A DNA stretch of 30,052 nucleotides from a virus. The notes under the pieces were generated by a model. The model was not told the DNA's origin. It made no database searches and saw only the letters and a list, made by a program, of their open reading frames with translations. Where the stretch lies: positions 1-30,052 of the IMG/VR virus record IMGVR_UViG_3300032116_000956. One strand, 5' to 3'. Below are positions 1 to 6,399 of the stretch, one piece after another. Position 1 is the stretch's first letter. Each line of letters opens with the position of its first letter. Position numbers and translations under genes: made by a program.

Positions 1-210
1 GTCGGGGAACTCTTCTGGATAGATAGATTACCATCTTTTTATAAAGTGTTCGGCGCATTCCAAATATTAAGTATTGAAGATGTTATCGACGTTTCTGGGT
101 GGAAAACTAAAATTCATGCACGATTTAATTTTCTAGGTAATAATTGGAAGACTGCTATTGCAGAAAAATTTAGACGAGAAACAAACAATGCTAGAACCCA
201 GAGTGGTTGA
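1..210 (+). CDS. C-terminal fragment of a probable tail/baseplate protein (partial)
   Basis: The frame is open from the first base of the window to a TGA at 208-210, giving the last 69 residues of a protein that begins upstream. The fragment includes 'GELFWIDRLPSFYKVFGAF' and, further on, 'GWKTKIHARFNFLG'. A W-x-T-x-I strand pattern followed by a basic tail occurs at the C-termini of baseplate-hub-type proteins of contractile-tailed phages, but the resemblance is weak. The next gene begins inside its last 23 bases in another frame, and the two following genes are virion-type proteins, which supports a structural role. The coding frame is well supported; the function is not identified. Confidence 0.5.
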   Translation, partial: VGELFWIDRLPSFYKVFGAFQILSIEDVIDVSGWKTKIHARFNFLGNNWKTAIAEKFRRETNNARTQSG

Positions 211-598
211 AGAATTATATAAAAAGAAAGAACAGAAATTGAAGGAGCTATTAAACATATATCCAACATCAATACGTCCGATAGTAACACAGAAAGATGT
301 TACATTGGGATATATTATGCGGTATTTCATTCGACCCGTGAATGATAAGACTGTTGTTATGGAAATTGATAAAAATCAATATGAAAACTTAAAATCAAAT
401 ACACGGTTTATAACTGCGTCGGTTAAATGGAAAATTGTGGGCGTTAAAGAAACACGAACGTTACTAACGGGTATTACTATTTATGGCATAGGTGATATGA
501 ATAGAATAGAAGTTGCAAACGTAGATTTGAATTTTGGTGGATTAAAAACCTATATAAGTGACTATTTAGAATTTTGGTTTTCTGAATCGTTAGTATGA
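188..598 (+). CDS. Conserved virion structural protein of T4-like type (putative)
   Basis: This encodes 136 residues from ATG 188. A TTG at 158 in the same frame would add ten residues, but it lies deeper inside the upstream gene and ATG 188 is preferred. The N-terminus (about residues 1-25) is charged and probably helical (EELYKKKEQKLKELL). The remainder alternates strands, with the segment 'GYIMRYFIRP' followed by 'VVMEIDKNQYENL' and 'SVKWKIVG'. As I recall, this pattern of a tyrosine/arginine-rich 'RYF' strand, an 'EI...Y..L' strand and a W-x-I strand occurs in small virion proteins of marine T4-like phages, next to baseplate genes. No enzymatic motif is visible. It overlaps the upstream gene by 23 bases and is followed within eight bases by the fibre-like gene. 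Confidence 0.6.
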   Translation: MLEPRVVEELYKKKEQKLKELLNIYPTSIRPIVTQKDVTLGYIMRYFIRPVNDKTVVMEIDKNQYENLKSNTRFITASVKWKIVGVKETRTLLTGITIYGIGDMNRIEVANVDLNFGGLKTYISDYLEFWFSESLV

Positions 599-605
599 GT
601 TAAAT

Positions 606-1439
606 ATGACAATAAAATCTTTTCCCTATGGTATACCGTTTAGTAGTTCACATGCACTAACTGCAAGTTATGCACTAACTGCAAGTGTTATTTCTACACA
701 AACTGCATCATTAGCAGATTTCATAACGGGATTTGTTGGACCCAGCGGGTCTACAGGGTCAACGTTAGATAATAATGGACAATTCACCACAGTACCATCG
801 TATAACATACAGTTTATCGGTAGTGCACATAATCCATCCGGTTCACCCACGTTTCCAAGCCATCAAACCGGTGATTTTATTATTTTATATGGTGAAACCA
901 CGGCATCGTCAGCTCCATTATTATCGGCGGGAACCGGTTGGGTAGTGGTATCTTCTACATCAAGTCCCTCTACAATTTTCGCAACCAAGATTGCATCATC
1001 AAGTGCAGAAACGTTTCCATCATTTGCAGCTAGACCACCTATAAATAATGCGGTCGTGGTATATAGAAATGTGGACAATATTAACATAGGTGGTTCAGTG
1101 TCGTGTAATAATTGTTCAACGATGCAATTTGGGGCCACGTCTCCAACAGATTTTACAGATAACAGAAACCATTGGATAATGATATTACAACGTGCAACAA
1201 ATGTAGTAAATTCACTAACGCCCGCAGAAGTGCCACGTGGCGGATTTGTTAATAGATTGATTGGGTATTCTGGAAGTCTTGCCACCCCGAACTCCCGATT
1301 GTACGCCATACATGATTCAAACGCAGTTACCGGTTCAATTTCTGGTGGCGGCACGGTTTCGGTTAATGCATCCACATCGTATACTTCTGTTGCATTTACC
1401 TTACGAGCAAAATTGAATTACTCACAATTTGAATCTTGA
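606..1439 (+). CDS. Ser/Thr/Gly-rich tail-fibre-like virion protein
   Basis: This encodes 277 residues of low-charge, Ser/Thr/Ala/Gly-rich sequence typical of exposed phage fibre or appendage proteins. Residues about 14-38 carry a short tandem repeat, 'SHALTASYALTAS' then a variant, a pattern common at the start of phage fibre proteins where it packs as a trimeric shaft. A short collagen-like 'GPSGSTGS' follows at about residue 45. The rest (from about residue 70) is a beta-rich domain beginning 'GSAHNPSGSPTFPSHQTGDF' and continuing with 'GWVVVSS' and 'RNHWIMILQRAT', which resembles a jelly-roll-like head domain. Cys168 and Cys171 form a CNNC pair. The TGA stop (1437-1439) lies inside the -35 box of the next promoter. 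The receptor target cannot be inferred. Confidence 0.65.
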   Translation: MTIKSFPYGIPFSSSHALTASYALTASVISTQTASLADFITGFVGPSGSTGSTLDNNGQFTTVPSYNIQFIGSAHNPSGSPTFPSHQTGDFIILYGETTASSAPLLSAGTGWVVVSSTSSPSTIFATKIASSSAETFPSFAARPPINNAVVVYRNVDNINIGGSVSCNNCSTMQFGATSPTDFTDNRNHWIMILQRATNVVNSLTPAEVPRGGFVNRLIGYSGSLATPNSRLYAIHDSNAVTGSISGGGTVSVNASTSYTSVAFTLRAKLNYSQFES

Positions 1440-1464
1440 CAAGATACCTTGTTCTGTTTATATT
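1436..1464 (+). promoter_or_regulatory. Sigma70-like promoter for the polymerase A-like operon
   Basis: TTGACA at 1436-1441 and TATATT at 1459-1464 are separated by exactly 17 bases. The -35 box contains the stop codon of the fibre-like gene. Transcription would start near 1471, about 22 bases before the ATG at 1493. The same spacing and nearly the same boxes recur at 4084, 4961, 17402 and 29331. Confidence 0.7.
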
Positions 1465-1494
1465 ATGGTGTACACTATGATTACATCATAATAT
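1460..1494 (+). promoter_or_regulatory. Hairpin that would sequester the start of the polymerase A-like gene
   Basis: ATATTATGGTG (1460-1470) pairs with CATCATAATAT (1484-1494), eleven pairs with one G-U and a 13-base loop. The 3' arm includes the first two bases of the start codon at 1493. A transcript initiated at about 1471 from the overlapping promoter would lack the 5' arm, so only read-through RNA from the structural genes could fold it. This resembles the T4 strategy in which some transcripts hide a start site. The pairing is seen; the regulatory role is inferred. Confidence 0.45.
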
Positions 1495-2752
1495 GATTAT
1501 AACAACACACCAAGAATATACAGAATTATTAGAACGAATGAATCGGGATGAGTGTATACTTACCCCGATTTTTCGTGACCCATATTATCATGAAACGGAG
1601 AATACTTTATTATGTGCTGGAGTTACTTTTATAGATAATAGTACCTATATTGTTTCTATATCACATGAGGATGCGCCCACCTTTAACATTCCTGTGGGTA
1701 GTAAAGTATTGTCGGACACGGACATTCAAATTCTTGCATATGTGAATAATCAACCAATACTACAAAAACAATTAACCGTATATATAACAAATACGTATCA
1801 ACAATTTTCTGGTATTAGGGATACGAACAAGATTGTACCGCTTATGGTGTGGACCAACGTATTACGGGAATATCACACGCAACTACTTGGCGTATTAAGA
1901 GAGTATTATAATACGATAAATGAACCAGCATACATCTTTGTTAAACAATTATCGGATACATTGAAAGAAATTGAAACTGCTGGAATCAAGGTAAATACGG
2001 AATTGTTGGAACAGTATTATGATAAGCGCGTGAAACGACATTTTAAACATGACATGGTATACACGCAGTATAATGTTTTCACCACAACGGGACGGCCTAG
2101 TAACCGATTTGGGGGAATTAATTTCTCTGCCTTAAATAAGAGTGATGGAAGTAGAGAAGTATTTATTAGTAGATATACAGACGGTGTACTCGTACAGTTT
2201 GATTTTGAAGCATATCATTTGCGATTAGTTGCAGACGAGCACAAGATTACACTTCCCACGGGTTCACTGCATATGGAATTGGCTAAAAAGTATTTTGATA
2301 CTAATGATATTACAGACGAACTATATGCAGCAAGTAAGCAAAAAACGTTTGAAATTATGTATGGCATGTCCGATGAAACGTATGGCGTGGAACTCTTTGA
2401 GAGTATCGTACATATCCGACGATTCTACAAAGATGTAACTGGGCCATTTGTATTACCAAGTGGCGTTACCGTCAATTTTACTGAACCTAACATAAGTAAG
2501 ATGTTTAACTATCATGTACAATCACTTGAGATAGTGAAAACACTACCGAAATTACAGAAAGTGTTGGAACTACTTAAAAATACAACGAACCACTTGGTAT
2601 TGTATACTTATGATAGTATATTACTGGATATGCAGACGCTTGATAAGAATATCATTCAAGAGGTTGTGAAAATTCTAGAAGAAAATAAAAAATTTCCGGT
2701 AAGAATTCATGCGGGAAATACATATAATAATATCACGGAGATACGGTTATGA
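1493..2752 (+). CDS. Divergent, reduced family A (Pol I-like) DNA polymerase protein
   Basis: This encodes 419 residues, much shorter than E. coli Pol I (928). From about residue 150 the family A palm and fingers can be followed. 'LKEIETAGIKVN' matches the start of the Pol I polymerase domain, and 'TTGRPSNRFGGINFSAL' matches the TGRLSS..PNLQ region. Motif A is 'VQFDFEAYHLRLVADE', the O-helix/motif B is 'ASKQKTFEIMYGMS' and motif C is 'LYTYDSILLD'. Both metal-binding Asp are kept. By alignment, K758, F762 and Y766 equivalents are present, R754 is Tyr, the steric-gate E710 is His, and E883 is Ser. The first 140 residues have no intact 3'-5' exonuclease motifs. It has its own promoter and its stop overlaps the next start (ATGA). 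A separate family B replicase lies at 14889, so this is an accessory polymerase or a repurposed one. No clear Shine-Dalgarno is seen. Confidence 0.75.
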   Translation: MIITTHQEYTELLERMNRDECILTPIFRDPYYHETENTLLCAGVTFIDNSTYIVSISHEDAPTFNIPVGSKVLSDTDIQILAYVNNQPILQKQLTVYITNTYQQFSGIRDTNKIVPLMVWTNVLREYHTQLLGVLREYYNTINEPAYIFVKQLSDTLKEIETAGIKVNTELLEQYYDKRVKRHFKHDMVYTQYNVFTTTGRPSNRFGGINFSALNKSDGSREVFISRYTDGVLVQFDFEAYHLRLVADEHKITLPTGSLHMELAKKYFDTNDITDELYAASKQKTFEIMYGMSDETYGVELFESIVHIRRFYKDVTGPFVLPSGVTVNFTEPNISKMFNYHVQSLEIVKTLPKLQKVLELLKNTTNHLVLYTYDSILLDMQTLDKNIIQEVVKILEENKKFPVRIHAGNTYNNITEIRL

Positions 2753-3606
2753 ACTTTGAAGTTGGAATTATTGGATTAGGATTTGTTGGTGGCGCAGTTT
2801 TAAATGCATACCAACTAAAAGGACATCATGTACACACATTCGATGTCGATGTAAGTAAAAATCCAACATGCTCCTCGTTTGAGGAGTTTTTAACGAACGC
2901 AAATCTAATTTATGTTGCAGTACCAACACCGATGAATAGTTCTGGTGAATGTGATACGTCTATAGTAGAACGGGTGGTTCATGACCTTTGTATGACGGAT
3001 TCGCAGAAGGTAATTATCATTAAGTCCACAGTTCCGCCTGGTACCACCGAGCGGTTACAGGAACGATATCCAAATCATTATATTCTATTCAATCCAGAAT
3101 TTTTGACAGAAGCAAACTATTTGGATGATTATTTAAATCAAGATGTGCTTGTCATGGGGAAGTCTGACAATACACCTCATGATATTGCTGAAGCAGTATT
3201 AATGAATCAAGTACGGGTAATTAACTCTGTACGATTCGTACAAATCACTACAGCAACTACAGCTGAACTACTGAAGTACACTGCAAACACATTTCTTGCA
3301 GTGAAGGTGTCGTTTGCAAATGAACTGTACGATATTGCAACAGCCGCAGGAGTTGAATGGGAAACTCTACAATCGTTGTTAGTCCAGGATGCTCGTTTGG
3401 GTAAGAGTCACTGGAAAGTTCCAGGTCCCGATGGCCACCGAGGATTTGGTGGCACGTGTTTCCCGAAAGATATTTCGGCATTAATTAACTATGCAAAAAC
3501 AAAAGACGTACAGACCCCACTTTTACGTGCAGCATGGAATAGAAATGTTATTGTAGACCGTCCAGAACGTGATTGGGAAACGTTAAAAGGTAGAGCAATT
3601 TCTTAG
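2749..3606 (+). CDS. Short UDP-glucose/GDP-mannose dehydrogenase-like protein
   Basis: This encodes 285 residues of the nucleotide-sugar 6-dehydrogenase family, which oxidises UDP-glucose-type substrates to uronic acids with two NAD+. The Rossmann motif GLGFVGGAV is at residues 9-17. 'AVPTPMNSSGECDTS' covers about 57-71, 'NPEFLTEA' 115-122, the 'LLKYTANT' Lys/Asn pair 176 and 180, and the catalytic-cysteine motif 'GFGGTCFPKD' 232-241 (Cys237). The usual enzymes are about 390-450 residues; this one ends shortly after the central dimerisation helix, so the C-terminal UDP-binding domain is missing. It is translationally coupled to the polymerase A-like gene (ATGA at 2749-2752). A role in supplying or altering nucleotide sugars, for DNA glycosylation or surface glycans, is inference. 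Confidence 0.85.
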   Translation: MNFEVGIIGLGFVGGAVLNAYQLKGHHVHTFDVDVSKNPTCSSFEEFLTNANLIYVAVPTPMNSSGECDTSIVERVVHDLCMTDSQKVIIIKSTVPPGTTERLQERYPNHYILFNPEFLTEANYLDDYLNQDVLVMGKSDNTPHDIAEAVLMNQVRVINSVRFVQITTATTAELLKYTANTFLAVKVSFANELYDIATAAGVEWETLQSLLVQDARLGKSHWKVPGPDGHRGFGGTCFPKDISALINYAKTKDVQTPLLRAAWNRNVIVDRPERDWETLKGRAIS

Positions 3607-3675
3607 TAATTAATTATTGGTTTTTCATACGTCGGTAATATTTATTAAGAGATTTACTTTTAATGGATATTGCCG

Positions 3676-4077
3676 ATGGAAATTACCACTCAATTATTGT
3701 GTACATTTGTTAATACGAATAATTTGAACGAAATTATACAACAGATACAAAACACGTACACCTTGGCTTTTAATAAAATATATGTCTTAGAAAACATCAA
3801 CGATGAAACTCAGTTGGTATTAACATATAATGTAGAAAAACGTGATTTGTTGACTGCGGTTCCTCCTTTGTCAACTATATCCGTCCATCGTAAAAAGCAA
3901 ACGAATACGATTTACACGATTAATGCAATCAATAGATTAATTGAAGAAAAAAATAATGGTGTATTAGACAAATCATTTAGAATTGATTGGAATGATTTGA
4001 AAAATATGATATTAGTAACTGCGTATGGAAAGTTAAAAATCGTAAACACAAAATTATCAAGTATCATTACTATATAA
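3676..4077 (+). CDS. Conserved phage protein of unknown function
   Basis: This encodes 133 residues beginning MEITTQLLCTFVNT. An in-frame TTG at 3670 would add two residues. A separate ATG at 3663 opens only a 16-codon frame and is not favoured. The sequence has alternating strands and helices: 'LLCTFVNTNNLNEIIQQIQN', 'FNKIYVLENIND', 'LVLTYNV', then 'NTIYTINAINRLIEE' and 'IDWNDLKNMILVT'. This layout resembles a small protein seen near the gp32 or tail genes of marine T4-like phages, but I cannot name its activity. No signal peptide or membrane segment is apparent. No strong Shine-Dalgarno is present. It precedes the SSB promoter and hairpin. Confidence 0.7.
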   Translation: MEITTQLLCTFVNTNNLNEIIQQIQNTYTLAFNKIYVLENINDETQLVLTYNVEKRDLLTAVPPLSTISVHRKKQTNTIYTINAINRLIEEKNNGVLDKSFRIDWNDLKNMILVTAYGKLKIVNTKLSSIITI

Positions 4078-4083
4078 GACCAC

Positions 4084-4112
4084 TTGACATTTAAGCAGGG
4101 CCCTATTACTAT
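4084..4112 (+). promoter_or_regulatory. Sigma70-like promoter for the SSB gene
   Basis: TTGACA at 4084-4089 and TACTAT at 4107-4112 are separated by 17 bases. Initiation would fall near 4119, giving a leader of about 50 bases before the SSB start. The -10 box lies inside the hairpin at 4101-4123. Confidence 0.6.
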
Positions 4113-4123
4113 ACAGTATAGGG
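4101..4123 (+). terminator. Hairpin overlapping the SSB promoter; probable terminator of the upstream gene
   Basis: CCCTAT (4101-4106) pairs with ATAGGG (4118-4123), and ACT/AGT continues the stem inside a one-base bulge with an ATAC loop. A short T run follows (4127-4130). It could end transcripts from the 3676 gene. Alternatively, in read-through RNA, it could serve as the structured element upstream of the SSB operator described next. Confidence 0.5.
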
Positions 4124-4128
4124 AGTTT

Positions 4129-4162
4129 TAAACTCACTAAACATTCTAAACACTAAAAGGAG
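4129..4162 (+). promoter_or_regulatory. Candidate gp32-type autogenous translational operator and strong RBS
   Basis: The SSB leader is unstructured and lacks G until the RBS. It contains four TAAA units at 4129, 4138, 4147 and 4154, spaced 9, 9 and 7 bases, leading into AAGGAG at 4157-4162, six bases before the ATG. T4 gene 32 mRNA is repressed by its own product through repeated UAAA-type sites next to an upstream structure and covering the RBS. The repeats are seen; autogenous control here is inference by analogy. Confidence 0.45.
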
Positions 4163-4168
4163 TACACT

Positions 4169-4954
4169 ATGTCGCTAAACATCGCAGCACTCAAGGCTAA
4201 ACTGAATCAGTTCACCAAGCAGACCTCTTCAAGTGAGGCACTGTGGAAGCCCACGGAAGGTAAGCACGTCATTCGTATCGTTCCGTGGAAGGAAAATCGG
4301 GAAAATCCCTTTATCGAATTGTATTTCCACTATCTCGGAAATAAGACGTATCTCTCCCCCACCTCAAACGGCAACCGTGACCCTATCATGGAGTTTGCCG
4401 AAGCACTTGCCGCAGGTGGTACGAAGGATGATTGGGCACAGTCCCGTCCCTTCCGTCCAAAGCTTCGTACCTTTGTTCCTATCATCGTACGTGGAGAGGA
4501 ATCTAAGGGCGTTCGTTTCATGTCGTTCGGTAAGACGGTGTACACGGAACTTCTTTCCATCATCTCCGACCCCGATTACGGGGATATTACCGATGTAAAG
4601 AACGGTCGTGATATTGTGGTGGAGTACATCCCACAGGAAAAGAGTGACACGAGCTTTGCAAAGACGATGGTTCGTCCTAAGCCGAATCAGACGCCACTTG
4701 TCCCAGACGCTGCTCAGATTCAGCAGTTTCTCAGTGAACAGCCGGACATTCGTTCCATTTTCAAGGAACCCTCGTATGAGGAAATGAAGGTCGCTCTTGA
4801 ACGGTACCTTGACCCGAGCGCACCCACAGGGCCAGTGGCCGTTAATACCGAAGTAGAAACAAAGACTACTTCGCCTACCGCAACAAAGTCCGTTGAGATG
4901 AAGTCAACCGCCGTCAAGGATATGATTGACGAATTTGACGAAGTATTTAACTAA
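4169..4954 (+). CDS. 32: Single-stranded DNA-binding protein, T4 gp32-like
   Basis: This encodes 261 residues. The N-terminus MSLNIAALKAKLNQF and the following 'WKPTEGKHVIRIVPWK' are typical of gp32-type SSBs of T4-like phages, the first corresponding to the basic cooperativity region and the second to the first OB-fold strand. 'YLSPTSNGNRDPIMEF' stands where T4 gp32 has its zinc site, and the zinc-binding cysteines are absent, as in many distant relatives. The C-terminus is a Ser/Thr-rich linker ending in an acidic tail, 'MIDEFDEVFN', the part that recruits replication partners. The gene has the strongest RBS in the area and G/C-rich, apparently optimised codons, consistent with high expression. 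It is followed by a terminator/promoter and uvsX. Confidence 0.92.
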   Translation: MSLNIAALKAKLNQFTKQTSSSEALWKPTEGKHVIRIVPWKENRENPFIELYFHYLGNKTYLSPTSNGNRDPIMEFAEALAAGGTKDDWAQSRPFRPKLRTFVPIIVRGEESKGVRFMSFGKTVYTELLSIISDPDYGDITDVKNGRDIVVEYIPQEKSDTSFAKTMVRPKPNQTPLVPDAAQIQQFLSEQPDIRSIFKEPSYEEMKVALERYLDPSAPTGPVAVNTEVETKTTSPTATKSVEMKSTAVKDMIDEFDEVFN

Positions 4955-4960
4955 TCACAC

Positions 4961-4989
4961 TTGACTATAATCTAAAGGCCCACTATATT
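4961..4989 (+). promoter_or_regulatory. Sigma70-like promoter for the uvsX operon
   Basis: TTGACT at 4961-4966 and TATATT at 4984-4989 are 17 bases apart. The start would fall near 4996, inside the 3' arm of the terminator hairpin. AGGAA at about 5016-5020 serves as the RBS for the ATG at 5028. Confidence 0.65.
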
Positions 4990-5005
4990 ACTGTAGTGGG
5001 TCTTT
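4974..5005 (+). terminator. Intrinsic terminator after the SSB gene, overlapping a promoter
   Basis: AAAGGCCCACTA (4974-4985) pairs with TAGTGGGTCTTT (4994-5005), twelve pairs with one G-U, around an eight-base loop. The stem is strong and its 3' side ends in a short T run. The promoter at 4961-4989 lies across the 5' arm, so RNA begun there cannot fold this hairpin. Confidence 0.75.
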
Positions 5006-5027
5006 ACATTATTTATAGGAATAATCT

Positions 5028-6164
5028 ATGGCAAAAGAAAAGAAAACTATTGATGAACCAAATCGTGATGAATTAGCATCACTTATTGCAGAATCATTGA
5101 ATAAAATGAATAAGGACAGCGACCAGATTGCATTCTTTCTAGATGGTCGTGAAGAAACTCCCACCGATTTCACAGACTTTATTTCCACCGGCGCAACCAT
5201 CCTAGACGTAGCAATTAGTAATCGCCCACATGGGGGTATTGCAGTTGGACGTATCACGGAACTCACTGGTTTAGAGGGGTCAGGCAAGTCGCTATTGGGG
5301 GCACAATTGATTGCAAATACGCAAGCAAGGGGTGGAGTAGGGGTACTTATTGATACTGAAACCGCCGTAAATGCAGAATTTTTCAAGGCGGTGGGTATCG
5401 ATATTACTAAGTTAGTATATGTCCAGTTACAGACGGTTGAAGAAATTTTTGATGCTATTACCACCATTATCGAAAAGGTTCGTACTGGGAAGGACAAGAA
5501 CAAACTGGTTACGATTGTAGTAGACTCCGTTGCTGCTGCTTCTACCAAGAAGGAAATGGAAGCAGACTTCGGAAAGGATGGATACGCCACCGATAAGGCA
5601 ATCATTATTAGTAAGGCAATGCGTAAGATTACGGGCCTTCTTGGTCGTGAACGAATTGCACTGGTGTTCACGAATCAGCTCCGTCAGAAGATGAATGCAA
5701 TGGCATTCTCTGACCCGTGGACGACTTCGGGTGGTAAGGCAATTGCTTTCCACGCCTCGACACGACTTCGACTTGCAACCACTGGTAAGATTAGTAATTC
5801 TGCTGGTGATGTGATTGGTGTAAAGGTCAAGGCAAATGTTGTAAAGAATCGTTTGGGACCACCACATCGTACGGCCGAGTTTGAAATTTATTTTAACCGT
5901 GGAATTGATGATACGGGTGCTTGGTTGACTATCATGAAAGAAAACAAGTTGGTGAAGCAGGCAGGTGCGTGGTATACCTACGTTGACCCGACCACTGGTG
6001 AGGAAACCAAGTTTCAGTCGAAGGAGTTTGCCAAGTTCTTGGAAGAGAATAAGGAACGTAAGGAATATCTATATAATCAAATCTGTGATACGTTGATTAT
6101 GAAATATCAGTCGGAATTTGACCCTGATACCATTAGTATTATGGGGGCGTCGGACGATGATTAA
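5028..6164 (+). CDS. uvsX: UvsX-like RecA/RAD51-family recombinase
   Basis: This encodes 378 residues, close to T4 UvsX (391). It forms ATP-dependent filaments on single-stranded DNA for strand exchange, recombination-dependent replication and repair. Walker A is GLEGSGKS at 81-88, the Walker B strand is 'LVTIVVDSV' with Asp166, and the ATP-sensing region 'LVFTNQLRQK' is followed by 'TTSGGKAIAFHAS' as in RecA-fold proteins. The N-terminus is charged and the C-terminus ends in an acidic 'GASDDD' tail. It lies directly downstream of the SSB and overlaps the next small gene. SSB, UvsX, helicase and polymerase act together at recombination-initiated forks. Host RecA is excluded by the UvsX-type spacing and the neighbourhood. 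Confidence 0.93.
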   Translation: MAKEKKTIDEPNRDELASLIAESLNKMNKDSDQIAFFLDGREETPTDFTDFISTGATILDVAISNRPHGGIAVGRITELTGLEGSGKSLLGAQLIANTQARGGVGVLIDTETAVNAEFFKAVGIDITKLVYVQLQTVEEIFDAITTIIEKVRTGKDKNKLVTIVVDSVAAASTKKEMEADFGKDGYATDKAIIISKAMRKITGLLGRERIALVFTNQLRQKMNAMAFSDPWTTSGGKAIAFHASTRLRLATTGKISNSAGDVIGVKVKANVVKNRLGPPHRTAEFEIYFNRGIDDTGAWLTIMKENKLVKQAGAWYTYVDPTTGEETKFQSKEFAKFLEENKERKEYLYNQICDTLIMKYQSEFDPDTISIMGASDDD

Positions 6165-6399
6165 TACACAACTGGAAAGATTGGTGCAGATTGCATTGCA
6201 ATCACACGAGAGTGTATATGGAACAAGTGAACAAATAAAGTTGTTTGAATTACATTTTCGTAGAAATTTGATGCAGTGTTATTGTAATGATACATCGCAG
6301 AAAACTACTCACACTTATACAATTAATCCCGGAACTGTTACCGGAAAATGGACTACGCGGGAATGTCCACCATCCACTAGCCAATTACTAAATGGTTAA
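6157..6399 (+). CDS. Small protein of unknown function between uvsX and the exonuclease
   Basis: This encodes 80 residues from ATG 6157, which overlaps the uvsX stop by eight bases (ATGATTAA). A longer frame opens upstream but lies wholly inside uvsX. The N-terminal half is helical and charged (NTQLERLVQIALQSHESV); the C-terminal half has two close cysteines (CYC), several Thr and a Pro-rich end. In position it matches where T4-like phages may place recombination or helicase accessory factors. The sequence shows no motif I recognise, and I assign no function. The end overlaps the exonuclease start by eight bases. Confidence 0.6.
   Translation: MINTQLERLVQIALQSHESVYGTSEQIKLFELHFRRNLMQCYCNDTSQKTTHTYTINPGTVTGKWTTRECPPSTSQLLNG

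Noticed and set aside
863-1375. Long open frame on the minus strand opposite the fibre-like gene
   Set aside because: It lies entirely within the plus-strand fibre gene, has no recognisable motif, and follows from the Ser/Thr-rich codons on the other strand.
3607-3675. Possible promoter or late promoter before the 3676 gene
   Set aside because: TTGGTT with a 17-base spacer to ATTTAT is too poor, and no TATAAATA-type late box is present.
5009-5671. 220-codon minus-strand frame opposite uvsX
   Set aside because: It is antisense to the Walker A region of UvsX and shows only low-complexity Ser/Ile-rich sequence.
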